From NCBI GenBank assembly GCA_937883755.1, contig CAKZYA010000005.1, positions 1-64,000 of the forward strand: 64,000 nt of DNA, in the 5' to 3' direction. The notes beneath the pieces are model-generated. The model did not search any database, had not been told where the DNA came from, and saw nothing but the letters and a program-made list of their open reading frames with translations. Made by a program: the position numbers and the translations under genes. This document shows, in pieces, positions 36,425 through 47,700 of the stretch. The stretch is from an uncultured Flammeovirgaceae bacterium. GTDB taxonomy: Bacteria > Bacteroidota > Bacteroidia > Cytophagales > Cyclobacteriaceae. Position 1 is the stretch's first letter; each line of letters starts with the position of its first letter.

Positions 36425-39400
36425 ATGAAAAATTACCTACTAAGCCTACTCATCATGACTGGTAAATATGCATGCTATGGGCTCATCATCCATATGATGA
36501 CGCTATCTACCCTGCTAGCAACCGACGGAGTAGCCCAGTACCGCAGCGTGAAGGAGGTCCCTGTTACCTTACATATTGAAAACGCTTTGTTAGCAGAAGT
36601 ACTACAAGAGATTGAAACGAAAACATCGTTTACGTTTACTTACGAAGAGAATGACCTGACCCAGCGGGGTGGCATTACAGTTCAGGCTAGTGATGAAAAT
36701 CTGGACGAAGTGCTGCTAACTATCGGGAAAACTGCACGGGTTCATTTTAAGCAGATAAATGACAATATTCACGTCAAATCGGCTAAGCCGAGAGTCGCTG
36801 AAGAAACGGTGGAAATTGCTCCGCCTATCCAAGTTTCCGGCAAAGTCAGTTCAGCATCGGATGAAGGTGGGCTGCCCGGGGTAAATATTTTGGTAAAAGG
36901 AGGTAGCGTCGGAACAATCACTGACGCTAGTGGAAATTATAGCCTAAACGTCCCCGATGCTAATGATACGTTAGTATTCTCGTCCATCGGTTATCTCTCT
37001 CAAGAAATTCCTATTAACGGTCAAAGCACGATCAACGTAGAACTCTCCGAGGATATTCAGAGCCTAGGCGAGGTGGTAGTGATTGGCTATGGTACTCAAA
37101 AGAAGAGTAATGTCAGTGGTTCAATCGTATCGATTGGGTCAGAAGACATTGCGAAAGTACAGGCCCCTACCTTTGATGCTGCTTTACAAGGACGGGTACC
37201 AGGAGTATACGTTACTACCAATGGTGGTCAGCCGGGTGGAGGAGTATTTGTTCGTATCCGAGGAACTGGTTCTATTAACAATAGCAACCCACTGTATGTG
37301 ATAGATGGGGTAGTAGTGGGAGCGGGAGATAATGAAAATTCTAATCCCTTGGCTACTATTAATCCTAATGATATAGAAACCATTGATATTCTGAAGGATG
37401 CGGCTTCTACCGCTATTTACGGAGCCCGAGCGGCCAACGGTGTGGTGTTAATCACTACCAAGCGCGGTAAGGCGGGCAAGCCTAGAGTATCATACAATGC
37501 TTATGCTGGTATTCAGGAGCCAGTAAGCCAGCTCCCTCGCCCACTTAATGCCCAGGAATTTGCTGAAAATATGAATACGGCTTTTGCGGCAGCCGGCGAA
37601 GAACCACCTTTTCCTAACCCTGCTTCTTTGGGAGAAGGGGTGAATTATCTAGACGAAGTTATTAGCAATGGCTTTATCACTGATCATCAATTGGCTGTTT
37701 CGGGTGGTACGGAATCTAACCAGTATTATGTCTCTCTAAACTATTTTGATAACCAAGGTATTATGCTGGAAACATTCCAAAAGCGTTTTTCCATTCGGGC
37801 TAATACTGATAACCAAATTACCAAGGCAATCAAAATAGGTAATAGCTTGATGTACAGCCGAGGCTCTCGTTTTGACAATGGAGCAGGTAACCGAACGTTT
37901 ATTCACGGCACATTTACCAATCTGTACCAAGCCTTACCTACCCAACCGTTATTTGATGAGACTACTACTAGTGGGTACGGTGGCCCAACTGATACCCGAT
38001 TAGAACGTCGGCGCAATGTAGTTTCTGAGACACTGCTGCCCACGCGCGATAATTCTACCGATCGGATATTGGGTAATGTTTATTTGGAGATAGCTCCTAT
38101 TAAGGGGCTAACTTTCCGAACTGCATTTTCTGCCGATATACAAAATACCAACAACTATTTTTACTCACCTATCTGGGAAGAAGGGTTATTGAATTCAGGC
38201 GGACTTTCTACCATTAATCAAGTTCGTTTTAACTCTCTTTTCTGGTCTTGGGAAAATACCCTGACCTACGCCAATAGCATCGGGAAAAATAACTTTACCA
38301 TTACAGCGGGTACCTCCGCTCTAGAGATTGAGTCTCAAGCCCTAAGGAGTTCGGCTCGCTACGAGACTGATGTGTTTACTGAAATTGTAAACGGCGCTAC
38401 CGAGCTGATCACAACTAGTAATAGCGAGGAAGAGTCTCTGGCTTCACTATTCGGAAGGCTAACGTATGATTTCGACAACAGATACTTGCTAACTGCAGCA
38501 ATAAGAAGAGATGGTTCTTCTAAGTTTGGCCCTAATAATAAGTTTGGGGTTTTTCCGTCTTTCACGGCTGGGTGGCGGATTTCCCAAGAACCTTTCTTTA
38601 GCAAAGGCCTGATCTCCGATCTAAAAGTGCGGGGTGGCTGGGGGCAGGTAGGTTCCGATGCCATTGGCAACTTCCGATATTTGGCTGCGCTTAGTACTGA
38701 CTTTGGCTATGGCTTTGGTAATCAAAACGGAAGATCTTCTCTAGGCGCTGCCTTGCTAGATTTAGCGAATCCGGATGTGAAGTGGGAAACAGTAACCGAA
38801 TATAACTTCGGAATTGATGCTGGACTGCTAGATGGAAGACTAACTTTCAGTGCCGAATACTATAATCGTTCGCGCACCGATATGCTGCTAGAATTACCCT
38901 TGGCAGGTGTATCTGGTTTACAAGAGACGGTGGATAATGTAGGAGAAGTTGTAAATAAAGGGTTTGAATTCGGTGCGGGCTTTAGACAAGCTGTTGGCAA
39001 ATTTCGCTACGACTTTAATGCTAATTTGTCTACCATCAATAGTAGGGTAGTTGATTTAGGCGGTTTGGACGAAATTGTAGCATTTACCTATTCTGGTTCT
39101 GGAGCTACCGTAGTTATTCGCCCCGATCAACCATTAGGAATATTTTTGGCTCGTCGGACGGAAGGGTTGTTTCAATCTCAGGAAGAGGTTGACGCGGCAA
39201 ATGCTATTGACGGAAACGCTGACTCACCTTACCAGAATACTGGAACTGGGCCGGGAGATTTCCGGTGGAGCGATTTAAACGACGATGGCAGGGTTGATAA
39301 CGACGATAAAGAGGTGGTAGGTAACCCCGTTCCGAAATTTACCTACGGTTTTGGTGGTAATATTGGCTACGGGAATTTTGACCTCAACTTTCAGTTTTTC

Positions 39401-39832
39401 GGAGTTCAAGGCAATGATATATTCAACATTGCCCGTTCTCAACTGGAGGCTTCTGGCCGCGCCTACAACAAGAGTAGTACCGTACTCAATGCCTGGAGTG
39501 GTCCTGGTACCAGCAACACCATTCCTCGCCCTCATTTGCAAGATCCTAATCAAAATATCATCCTGGGCGACCACCTGATTGAAGATGGTTCTTACCTACG
39601 ACTAAGAACCTTACAACTCGGGTACAATATGCCGCAAAACATACTGGAATCCATAGGCTTATCTTCTGCTCGCTTCTACGTCTCGGGGCAAAATATTTTT
39701 GTGCTGACCAAGTTCACCGGTATTGACCCGGAGGTTGGGTTTGATGAAAACAATAGCGCAGTAGCCGGTATCTACCAAGACTTATATCCTCAAGTTCGTA
39801 CTTGGTCAATAGGGCTTAACGTAGGGTTTTAA
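36425..39832 (+). CDS. SusC/RagA-family TonB-linked outer membrane receptor with STN domain
   Basis: 1135 residues. A signal peptide (about 12-38) precedes the STN domain (about 48-118, VTLHIENALLAEVLQEIE), the regulatory domain (VSGKVSSASDEGGLPGVN, about 138-215) and the hallmark SLGEVVVIGYGTQKK. Then come the plug (FDAALQGRVPGVYV, VRIRGTGSI, STAIYGARAANGV) and the barrel ending GLNVGF. It works with the SusD encoded 19 bp downstream. STN plus FecR indicates ligand-dependent sigma control. The substrate may be chemically unusual, because the genes following encode heme proteins and FG-GAP lipoproteins but no hydrolases. Confidence 0.97.
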   Translation: MKNYLLSLLIMTGKYACYGLIIHMMTLSTLLATDGVAQYRSVKEVPVTLHIENALLAEVLQEIETKTSFTFTYEENDLTQRGGITVQASDENLDEVLLTIGKTARVHFKQINDNIHVKSAKPRVAEETVEIAPPIQVSGKVSSASDEGGLPGVNILVKGGSVGTITDASGNYSLNVPDANDTLVFSSIGYLSQEIPINGQSTINVELSEDIQSLGEVVVIGYGTQKKSNVSGSIVSIGSEDIAKVQAPTFDAALQGRVPGVYVTTNGGQPGGGVFVRIRGTGSINNSNPLYVIDGVVVGAGDNENSNPLATINPNDIETIDILKDAASTAIYGARAANGVVLITTKRGKAGKPRVSYNAYAGIQEPVSQLPRPLNAQEFAENMNTAFAAAGEEPPFPNPASLGEGVNYLDEVISNGFITDHQLAVSGGTESNQYYVSLNYFDNQGIMLETFQKRFSIRANTDNQITKAIKIGNSLMYSRGSRFDNGAGNRTFIHGTFTNLYQALPTQPLFDETTTSGYGGPTDTRLERRRNVVSETLLPTRDNSTDRILGNVYLEIAPIKGLTFRTAFSADIQNTNNYFYSPIWEEGLLNSGGLSTINQVRFNSLFWSWENTLTYANSIGKNNFTITAGTSALEIESQALRSSARYETDVFTEIVNGATELITTSNSEEESLASLFGRLTYDFDNRYLLTAAIRRDGSSKFGPNNKFGVFPSFTAGWRISQEPFFSKGLISDLKVRGGWGQVGSDAIGNFRYLAALSTDFGYGFGNQNGRSSLGAALLDLANPDVKWETVTEYNFGIDAGLLDGRLTFSAEYYNRSRTDMLLELPLAGVSGLQETVDNVGEVVNKGFEFGAGFRQAVGKFRYDFNANLSTINSRVVDLGGLDEIVAFTYSGSGATVVIRPDQPLGIFLARRTEGLFQSQEEVDAANAIDGNADSPYQNTGTGPGDFRWSDLNDDGRVDNDDKEVVGNPVPKFTYGFGGNIGYGNFDLNFQFFGVQGNDIFNIARSQLEASGRAYNKSSTVLNAWSGPGTSNTIPRPHLQDPNQNIILGDHLIEDGSYLRLRTLQLGYNMPQNILESIGLSSARFYVSGQNIFVLTKFTGIDPEVGFDENNSAVAGIYQDLYPQVRTWSIGLNVGF

Positions 39833-39851
39833 TTATTAAAGATTTATCACC

Positions 39852-41342
39852 ATGCATAAGAAATCAATTCTAATAATTTGTTTGTTAGGTTCAACCACCC
39901 TTCTCTTTAATTCCTGTGGGGAAGACTTTGTAACCAAAGAGTTTCAGAATGGAGTAGTAGACGAAAACTTCTTTCAGAATGCCTCCGATGCTGAGCAAGC
40001 TCTTACGGCAATATACGATATTGTCGGTCAAAAAGGACTATATCGAGAGGCAGTGATGGTAGTGGGAGATGCTACCAGCGATGATATCAATGAGCTTACC
40101 GGGGATAGTGGGGATTATGGAACTTTCTTCCGGGCAGCTAGTGATTATCGCTGGGAGCCTAGTAATCCGTTCTCCTCCGCTCGGTGGTACGACGGCTATA
40201 AGGGTATATTCCGGGCAAATATACTGCTAGAAAAACTACCGGATATAGAGATGGATGAGAGCCTGAAAACACGGATGACTGGAGAAGCTAAGTACCTGCG
40301 GGCTTTATACTATTTCAACTTAGTAATCACGTTCGGAGACGTGCCTTTTACTACGGAGGTACTTACTCGCGATGAGTATAGCGAACTGGCTCGTACCGAT
40401 CAGTCAATAATTTATGCCCAAATAGAACAAGATCTGACCGATGCTGCTACCATATTACCCGTAGAAGCTAGCGACCCGGTAGGTAGGGCTACTAAAGGAG
40501 CTGCTACCGGACTACTAAGCCGAATCTACTTGTATCAATCTAAGTGGCAAGAAGCATCTACTGCAGCTAAAAGTGTTATAGATCAAGGTACCTATGAACT
40601 AGTGGGTTCAGGTGAATTTATAAATATGTTCAATGGTAATTTAGAGAATAGCGTAGAATCCCTATTTGAGTTTCAAGCAGTTTCTGAGGCACCTAATTTC
40701 TGGAGTGGTAATACTGAAAATTTGTATTCTATTCATTGGAGTCCGGTAATTGGTTGGGCTAACTGGTTTTCCCCCAGTCCGGGTTCCTACCAACAATTTG
40801 AAGAGGGTGATATCCGGCGCAAAGCCAGTGTACTGTTGGTAGATGCTGACCCACCTGACTTTATTGATGTGAATGGGGACGGGGTGCAGGAACAGTTTCC
40901 TTCTGGTAATATGAATTCTAGCTACTTCAACGGAGCTAACACGCGTAAATGGCTCCCAGAAGGTAAGGATATGACTCAACCTAATAGTTTCGATGTCAAC
41001 TATACCATTCTACGCTATGCGGAGGTGCTACTTAACTACGCTGAAGCTCAAAATGAGCTAGGTAACACAGCCGAAGCTTTGAATGCAGTAAATATGATTC
41101 GAGAAAGGGCTCAAGCTCCTCCATTCACGACTACTGCTCAGGGCGAATTACGGGAGCTTATTCGCGCCGAAAGGCGAAGGGAGCTGTTGTTTGAAGGTCA
41201 TCGTTTCTTCGATCTGCAACGGTGGGGCATTGCGGAGGAGGTGCTAGGGCCACTGGGCTACGTAGAGGGGCGCCACAACTACTGGCCAGTTCCCAATGCT
41301 GAGTTGGATCTGATGCCTAATCTAACCCAGTATCCTCAATAA
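39852..41342 (+). CDS. SusD/RagB-family nutrient-binding outer membrane lipoprotein
   Basis: 496 residues with lipobox LFNSC (Cys22). The SusD helical core is seen in MTGEAKYLRALYYFNLVITFGDVPF and RATKGAATGLLSRIYLY, and the C-terminal signature in RRRELLFEGHRFFDLQRWG. It is the ligand-capturing lid of the receptor encoded just upstream. A stable hairpin follows it. Confidence 0.96.
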   Translation: MHKKSILIICLLGSTTLLFNSCGEDFVTKEFQNGVVDENFFQNASDAEQALTAIYDIVGQKGLYREAVMVVGDATSDDINELTGDSGDYGTFFRAASDYRWEPSNPFSSARWYDGYKGIFRANILLEKLPDIEMDESLKTRMTGEAKYLRALYYFNLVITFGDVPFTTEVLTRDEYSELARTDQSIIYAQIEQDLTDAATILPVEASDPVGRATKGAATGLLSRIYLYQSKWQEASTAAKSVIDQGTYELVGSGEFINMFNGNLENSVESLFEFQAVSEAPNFWSGNTENLYSIHWSPVIGWANWFSPSPGSYQQFEEGDIRRKASVLLVDADPPDFIDVNGDGVQEQFPSGNMNSSYFNGANTRKWLPEGKDMTQPNSFDVNYTILRYAEVLLNYAEAQNELGNTAEALNAVNMIRERAQAPPFTTTAQGELRELIRAERRRELLFEGHRFFDLQRWGIAEEVLGPLGYVEGRHNYWPVPNAELDLMPNLTQYPQ

Positions 41343-41370
41343 TTATGAATTGTACATGCTGAAACCTAGA

Positions 41371-41402
41371 AATAAAGCTTAGTTTTCGAACTAGGCTTTA
41401 TT
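41371..41402 (+). terminator. 14-bp hairpin with TTCG loop after the second susD
   Basis: AATAAAGCTTAGTT pairs with AACTAGGCTTTATT (one G-T pair) around the tetraloop TTCG, 28 bp after the susD stop. The next few bases (CGTTTATG) have only a short T-run. Position and stability suggest an intrinsic terminator or a partial one, lowering expression of the FG-GAP genes relative to susCD. Confidence 0.6.
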
Positions 41403-41442
41403 CGTTTATGAACCTCTTGAGATCAAAAAATCAGGCCATTTC

Positions 41443-44400
41443 ATGCCTATCAATATAAAAATATATGCGCTTTCGTTCTTTCTTAGTTGGTTAGTTTCTT
41501 GCCAGCAAGAGTCCCCATTGTTAGTAGAACAAGAATATGCATTTAGACTAGTTCCGGTTGAGCATTCGGGAGTAGATTTTATTAACCAACTCCAAGAAAA
41601 CGAGCAGCAAAATATTATCCGTTATCCCTACTTCTATAACGGCGGCGGAGTAGCCATTGGCGATCTAAATCAGGACGGATTACCCGATCTCTACTTCACA
41701 GGGAATCAGAAAGGCGACCGACTGTATTTTAATCAAGGAGAGCTAAAGTTTAAGGATGTTACGATCAAAGCGGGTATCCTGAAAAGCAATCTTTGGACGA
41801 CGGGAGTCAGCTTTGTGGATATCAATAACGATGGCTGGTTAGATATTTACGTTTGTCGCTCCGGCATGGGTACCTACCGAAATAATTTACTATATATCAA
41901 CCAGCAAAATGGTAAGTTTACTGAAAAGGGGAAAGCCTACGGCTTAAATGACAATGGCTATTCGGTGCAGTCTTATTTCTTCGATTATGATCGGGATGGT
42001 GATCTAGACATGTACCTAGTCAATCATTCTAACCATTTCTTTGCCAGTCAAGATTCATTGTTTGCATTGAAGAATCAACCCGTGCCGGAAGAATCAGATA
42101 AACTGTATCGCAATGAGGGGAACGAAACTTTTACCGATGTTAGTCAGGAGGCCGGCATCAACCATTTTGGTTTTGGCTTGAGTGCAGCTATTGCTGACCT
42201 AAACGGTGATAACTATCCCGATATCTACGTAGCGAATGACTTTTTTGAGCCTGACTTTCTGTATCTTAACAACGGAGACGGAACCTTTACTGATGAATTA
42301 GCTGAAAGTATTGGTCACACTTCTTTCTCCAGCATGGGTACCGATGTTGCTGATTTCAATAATGATGGTTTGCCCGACGTCATGGTGTGCGATATGCAGG
42401 CTTCGGATAACTATCGTAAGAAAGCCAACATGGCCAGTATGGACGTTGATCGCTTTGCTCGTATAGTAGAGGAAGGATACCATTACCAGTACATGCAGAA
42501 TACACTACAACTGAATGCTGGAGGTGGTCATTTTAGCGAAGTGGCAGAACTAGCTGGAGTAGCTGAAACCGACTGGAGCTGGGGGCCTTTGTTCTTGGAT
42601 ATGGATAATGATGGTTGGAAAGACCTATTTGTTAGTAATGGAATACGCCGAGATATTCAGTACAAGGACATTCTACTGGATTTGCAGAAAAAGGGTATTG
42701 ACCCCAGGCAGGCTAGCGTGATGAATATTATTGAGAACTTCCCAGTTCAGAAACTGAAGAACTATAGCTTTCGGAATAGCCGGGATTTAACGTTCTCTAA
42801 CCAAACCGACACTTGGGGAATTGACATAATGGGTTTCACTACCGGTGCCGCCTACGGCGATTTAGATCAGGATGGTGATATCGATATAGTATTAAACAAC
42901 ATTGACGATCTGGCTTCTATCTACGAGAATTCATCATCCACTGGTACCAACTTTATTCAAATTACTCTAAAAGGTACTAATGACAATCTAGCTGGGATTG
43001 GATCAAAGGTTAAAGTTACCACTGAAGAATCAGAGCAATATCAATATCTTCAGCCTAGCCGAGGCTTTCAATCCTCAGTAGAACCTATCCTTCATTTCGG
43101 ATTAGATAGTGCGAAGAGTGTTGATAAAATAGAAGTATATTGGCCTAATGGAAGTTACTCTTTACTTCAGGACGTTCTGGCTAATCAACGGATAGAAATT
43201 AGTCAGCAAGATGCTCAGGTGGCGCCCCAAGAGGTTTCATCTAATGAAACACTTTTTGCCGAAATGACTCAAGAAACAGGAATTAATTATGAGCATATCG
43301 AAAATCAATTTGATGATTTCGCTCGGGAGATTTTACTGCCTCACCGCTACTCTCAGTTAGGTCCTTGTTTGGTGGCGGGAGATATAAATAACGATGGGCT
43401 GGATGATTTTTATGTGGGTGGTGCCCAAGGCCAAGCTGGCCAACTCTATGTACAGGAAAACTCTGGCGATTTTACTCCCGCTTCCACTGCAGCTTGGAAG
43501 CAAGATCAGCAGTACGAAGACATTGGTGGATTGTTTTTTGACAGTGACAGCGACGGCGATCAGGATCTTTATGTAGTAAGTGGAGGAAATGAAGCGGAAG
43601 AAGGTTCGCCGTTGTACCAGGATCGTTTGTATACCAATAATGGGAAGGGGCAGTTTACTCACCAACCAAAAGCACTGCCTTCACTAACGGTCAGTGGCTC
43701 CGTAGCCCGTGCTGGAGATTTTGACCGCGATGGTGATCTGGATTTATTCATAGGTGGAAGGATTCAACCAGGTCAATATCCACTGCCGGTTAGTTCCGCT
43801 CTGTTACGTAACGAAGGTGGGGTCTTTACCGACGTTACCTCCGAGTTAGCACCTCAACTTGACGAAATAGGAATGGTCACTGACGCTCAGTGGACAGATT
43901 ATGATAGTGATGAGGATCTTGATCTGATACTAGTAGGGGAGTGGATGCCTATTACGCTACTTGAAAATCAGGACGGTAAATTTTCTAAGGCCTCAGTTAC
44001 TGACTTCGAGCGAACTCACGGCTGGTGGTACAGTCTCACCCAGGCTGATATGGACAATGACGGGGATACAGATTACGTAGTCGGCAACCTCGGGTTGAAT
44101 TACAAGTATCAGGCTACGGAATCAGAACCATTTCAGGTTTACGCTCATGACTTTGACAGTAATCAAACTTTGGATATTGTGCTGGGGTATTTTGACCAAG
44201 GAGAATTATTTCCGGTACGAGGTAAACAATGTTCTTCCCAGCAAATGCCTTTTCTGAAAGAGAAATTTCCTACCTACGCGGGCTTTGCGGCATCTACTTT
44301 GACTGAAATTTACGATGAACAAGCCCTTTCTGAGGCGCAACATTATCAGGCGTATACTTTTGCCAGTACCTATATCGAAAATCTAGGTCAAGGCAATTTC

Positions 44401-44730
44401 ACGTTACATCAGTTACCCCAATTTGCTCAGTTATCATCCGTAAATGCTTTAGTAATTGAAGATGTAAATCAGGATGGAAATCTGGATATAGTGTTGGCCG
44501 GAAATATGTACGGTAGTGAGGTGGAAACCGCGCGAAACGATGCTAGTTTAGGGTTAGTTTTATTAGGAAATGGTGAAGGAAACTTTACCCCACTCTCACT
44601 AGCAGAAAGTGGTCTGCTCGCTCCAGGAGATGTAAAGAGTATGATGAAACTGAACCAAGCAGACGGTGGTACGCTAGTTTTGGTAGGAAATAACGACGAT
44701 TCTCTTCAGGTATTTGCTTTACAGGATTAA
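41443..44730 (+). CDS. FG-GAP/VCBS repeat lipoprotein with ASPIC/UnbV domain
   Basis: 1095 residues with lipobox WLVSC (Cys near 22). Two beta-propellers are built of FG-GAP-like repeats, each marked by calcium loops such as DLNQDGLPDLYF, DINNDGWLDIYV, DYDRDGDLDMYL and DFNNDGLPDVMV (about 65-480), and a second set from about 640. Between them lies the ASPIC/UnbV domain (about 510-590: GIGSKVKVTT, SRGFQSSVEPILHFGL, VYWPNGSYSLLQDV). Such proteins bind calcium and often accompany SusCD systems; their substrates are unclear, with carbohydrate binding as the likely role. The next gene is a paralogue starting at its stop codon. Confidence 0.92.
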   Translation: MPINIKIYALSFFLSWLVSCQQESPLLVEQEYAFRLVPVEHSGVDFINQLQENEQQNIIRYPYFYNGGGVAIGDLNQDGLPDLYFTGNQKGDRLYFNQGELKFKDVTIKAGILKSNLWTTGVSFVDINNDGWLDIYVCRSGMGTYRNNLLYINQQNGKFTEKGKAYGLNDNGYSVQSYFFDYDRDGDLDMYLVNHSNHFFASQDSLFALKNQPVPEESDKLYRNEGNETFTDVSQEAGINHFGFGLSAAIADLNGDNYPDIYVANDFFEPDFLYLNNGDGTFTDELAESIGHTSFSSMGTDVADFNNDGLPDVMVCDMQASDNYRKKANMASMDVDRFARIVEEGYHYQYMQNTLQLNAGGGHFSEVAELAGVAETDWSWGPLFLDMDNDGWKDLFVSNGIRRDIQYKDILLDLQKKGIDPRQASVMNIIENFPVQKLKNYSFRNSRDLTFSNQTDTWGIDIMGFTTGAAYGDLDQDGDIDIVLNNIDDLASIYENSSSTGTNFIQITLKGTNDNLAGIGSKVKVTTEESEQYQYLQPSRGFQSSVEPILHFGLDSAKSVDKIEVYWPNGSYSLLQDVLANQRIEISQQDAQVAPQEVSSNETLFAEMTQETGINYEHIENQFDDFAREILLPHRYSQLGPCLVAGDINNDGLDDFYVGGAQGQAGQLYVQENSGDFTPASTAAWKQDQQYEDIGGLFFDSDSDGDQDLYVVSGGNEAEEGSPLYQDRLYTNNGKGQFTHQPKALPSLTVSGSVARAGDFDRDGDLDLFIGGRIQPGQYPLPVSSALLRNEGGVFTDVTSELAPQLDEIGMVTDAQWTDYDSDEDLDLILVGEWMPITLLENQDGKFSKASVTDFERTHGWWYSLTQADMDNDGDTDYVVGNLGLNYKYQATESEPFQVYAHDFDSNQTLDIVLGYFDQGELFPVRGKQCSSQQMPFLKEKFPTYAGFAASTLTEIYDEQALSEAQHYQAYTFASTYIENLGQGNFTLHQLPQFAQLSSVNALVIEDVNQDGNLDIVLAGNMYGSEVETARNDASLGLVLLGNGEGNFTPLSLAESGLLAPGDVKSMMKLNQADGGTLVLVGNNDDSLQVFALQD

Positions 44731-44757
44731 GTGAGAAGAATTGTTAAGAAATCAATC

Positions 44758-47700
44758 ATGAAAATATTAATGAATAACCTATTCTATTTTCTGATTATCA
44801 CACTTCTGTTCTTTTCCTGTCAGAAAAAAGAAAATGTTTTTGAACTAATATCCGCTGAGCACTCGGGGGTCACGTTTTCTAACACTATTTTTGAATCAGA
44901 TTCTATTCACTACTTCAATTTTCCCTACATCTATACCGGAGCCGGGGTGGGTGTAGCCGATTTCAATAACGATGGCTTACCCGATATTTTCTTTGCCGGA
45001 AATATGGTTTCGTCTCGGCTGTACATCAATCAGGGAGATCTCCGTTTCGATGACATGAGTCGCAACGCGGGTATTGAAACAGACTGTTGGGCGACCGGAG
45101 TATCTATTGCTGATGTAAATCAGGACGGGTGGATGGATATTTACCTTAGTGTGGGAGGATTTGTAGAAGCTGATGAACGGAAAAACCTACTATTCATCAA
45201 TAACCAAGACCTGACGTTTACTGAGTCCGCTGAACAGTACGGTTTGGCTGATGATGGATATTCTACCCAAGCCGCTTTTTTTGATTATGACCGCGATGGC
45301 GACCTAGATGTATACGTGATGGAGCACGCCAACGAAGCCTATACTGCCGTCAGCAAATTATACACCTACAAGAACGGGCGAGGTCCCAGTACCGATAGGC
45401 TGTACGAAAATGTAGCAACCGCCGATTCACCCCATCCTTACTACCGAGATGTTTCTGATTCAGTTGGAATACTGATTGAAGGCTATGGTTTGGGACTAGC
45501 TATCTCGGATATCAATCAGGATGGATGGCCTGATGTATACGTAGCCAACGATTTCATCGCTAGCGACTTACTGTATATCAACAATCCACAAGGGCCTTTT
45601 GAGAGCCGCTTGGATGAGTACGTACAGCATATTTCCCGCAACGGTATGGGAGTGGATGTAGCCGATATTAACAACGATGCACTACCGGATATTTTGGTTT
45701 TGGATATGTTGCCGCCTAGTGCGATTAGGCAGAAAACCATGACTGCCAGCATGAATTACGATCACTTTCGGTATACGCTTAAACAAGATTTCTCCCCCCA
45801 ATTTATTCGTAATACTCTGCAAATCAACCGAGGAGTAGCCCCCGATGGTAATTACCGCTTTAGCGAACTAGGCCGCTTAGCCGGACTACACGAAACCGAC
45901 TGGAGTTGGTCTCCTCTGATCGTTGACTTTGATAATGATGGGCTAAAGGATGTTTATATCACGAACGGATTTAGAAGAGATGTTACTGACCATGATTTTC
46001 AGGAATACACTGAACAAACGAATGCCTATGTCCGCGGGTCGGGAAAATTATCTATCCCCGAAGTTGTCGCAAGACTTCTTCAGTTAGATAGTGTTTGCTT
46101 GTCCAATTTCATGTTGCAAAACCGGGATAGCCTACGATTCGTGGACAAAACCCAAGACTGGGGAATGGATCACCCTTCTATGTCGAACGGCAGTGCTTAC
46201 GCCGATTTTGACCAGGATGGAGATTTAGATTTGGTAGTTAATAATATCAACGCTCCCGCTTTTCTATACGAGAACAAAGGTCAATCCGAGAACGATTATC
46301 ATTACTTACGAGTAAAATTGGTAGGCAATACTCCGAACCGCAATGCGCTAGGTGCCAAAGTTACTGCTACTCTGAAGGATGGCAAGAAACTCTACTACGA
46401 GAATTATCCCGTTCGGGGATATATGTCAACTTCAGAATCAATTATTCACTTGGGCCTGGGAGAGGCTACCCAGTTGGATACCTTGGAGATCATCTGGCCT
46501 GATGGCAAGCAACAGCGGCATACGAGCCTAGCAGTAGATACTACTTATCAATTTAGCTACGGTGATAATGATTTTTTGCCAGCAAAAGATCAAACAATCT
46601 TTCCACCCAGTAATCATCTGTTTGAAGAAGTTTCTGCTGAGCTAATCAACGGCTATCAACATAAGGAAAACGTATCGGAAGACTTTAGATACGAACCATT
46701 ACTACTGCACCAGTTTGATAATTACGGCCCAGGCTTGGCGGTAGGAGATATGAACTCCGATGGTAGAACGGATTTCTTCGTAGGAGGCGCAAGATACCAT
46801 AACGGTACACTATTTTTTCAAACCGAAAACCAAACGTTCACTAGTGAGGAGTTGACTGACACTGAGTTACACGAAGATATGGGTTCGCTGCTCTTTGATG
46901 CTGACCAGGATGGCGATCTTGATTTGTACGTAGTGAGCGGAGGAAGTTCGGTAAAATTCTTTAACAAGGGGCACTACCAAGATCGTCTGTATACCAACGA
47001 TGGTCAGGGTAATTTTACCCTAAACGAAGAGGCTTTACCAGCTATTAACACCAGTGGTTCTTGCGTAGTGGCTGCCGATTTTGATAAGGACAATGATCTG
47101 GATCTTTTTGTCGGGAGTAGAGTGGTTCCTGGAAAGTTCCCTACGATACCCAGAAGTTATCTACTTATAAACCAAGATGGGAAATTCTACGATAAAACCG
47201 AAGAACTAGCCACGGGACTGAGCAAAGTAGGTATGGTCTGTTCCGCCTTGTGGACGGATTACGATAATGATCAGGACGTAGACCTAATGGTAGCAGGAGA
47301 GTGGATGCCTATTACTATATTTGAAAATACAGAAGGTAAACTCAGTAAACCCGAGGGAAATACTGGGCTAGAACCCTACTGGGGCTGGTGGAACAGCTTA
47401 GCGGGAGGAGATGTAGATAACGACGGAGACATTGACTACATAGCGGGTAATCTGGGAAGGAATACTGCTTTTAAGGTTCAGCCGGATCAGCCTCTTCGTA
47501 TGTATGCCAAAGACTTTGACAATAACTCCAGTGTAGATGCTATCACTACTCGTTATATTAATAATCAGGAAACACCGATTGCATCTCGTGGAACCCTCAT
47601 CGATCAGCTTTCGGTAATTAACCGGATGTTTCCCACCTATAATCAGTTCGCTACGGCGGATATTCATCAGATACTAGATGCTTTTGATACTACCAATATG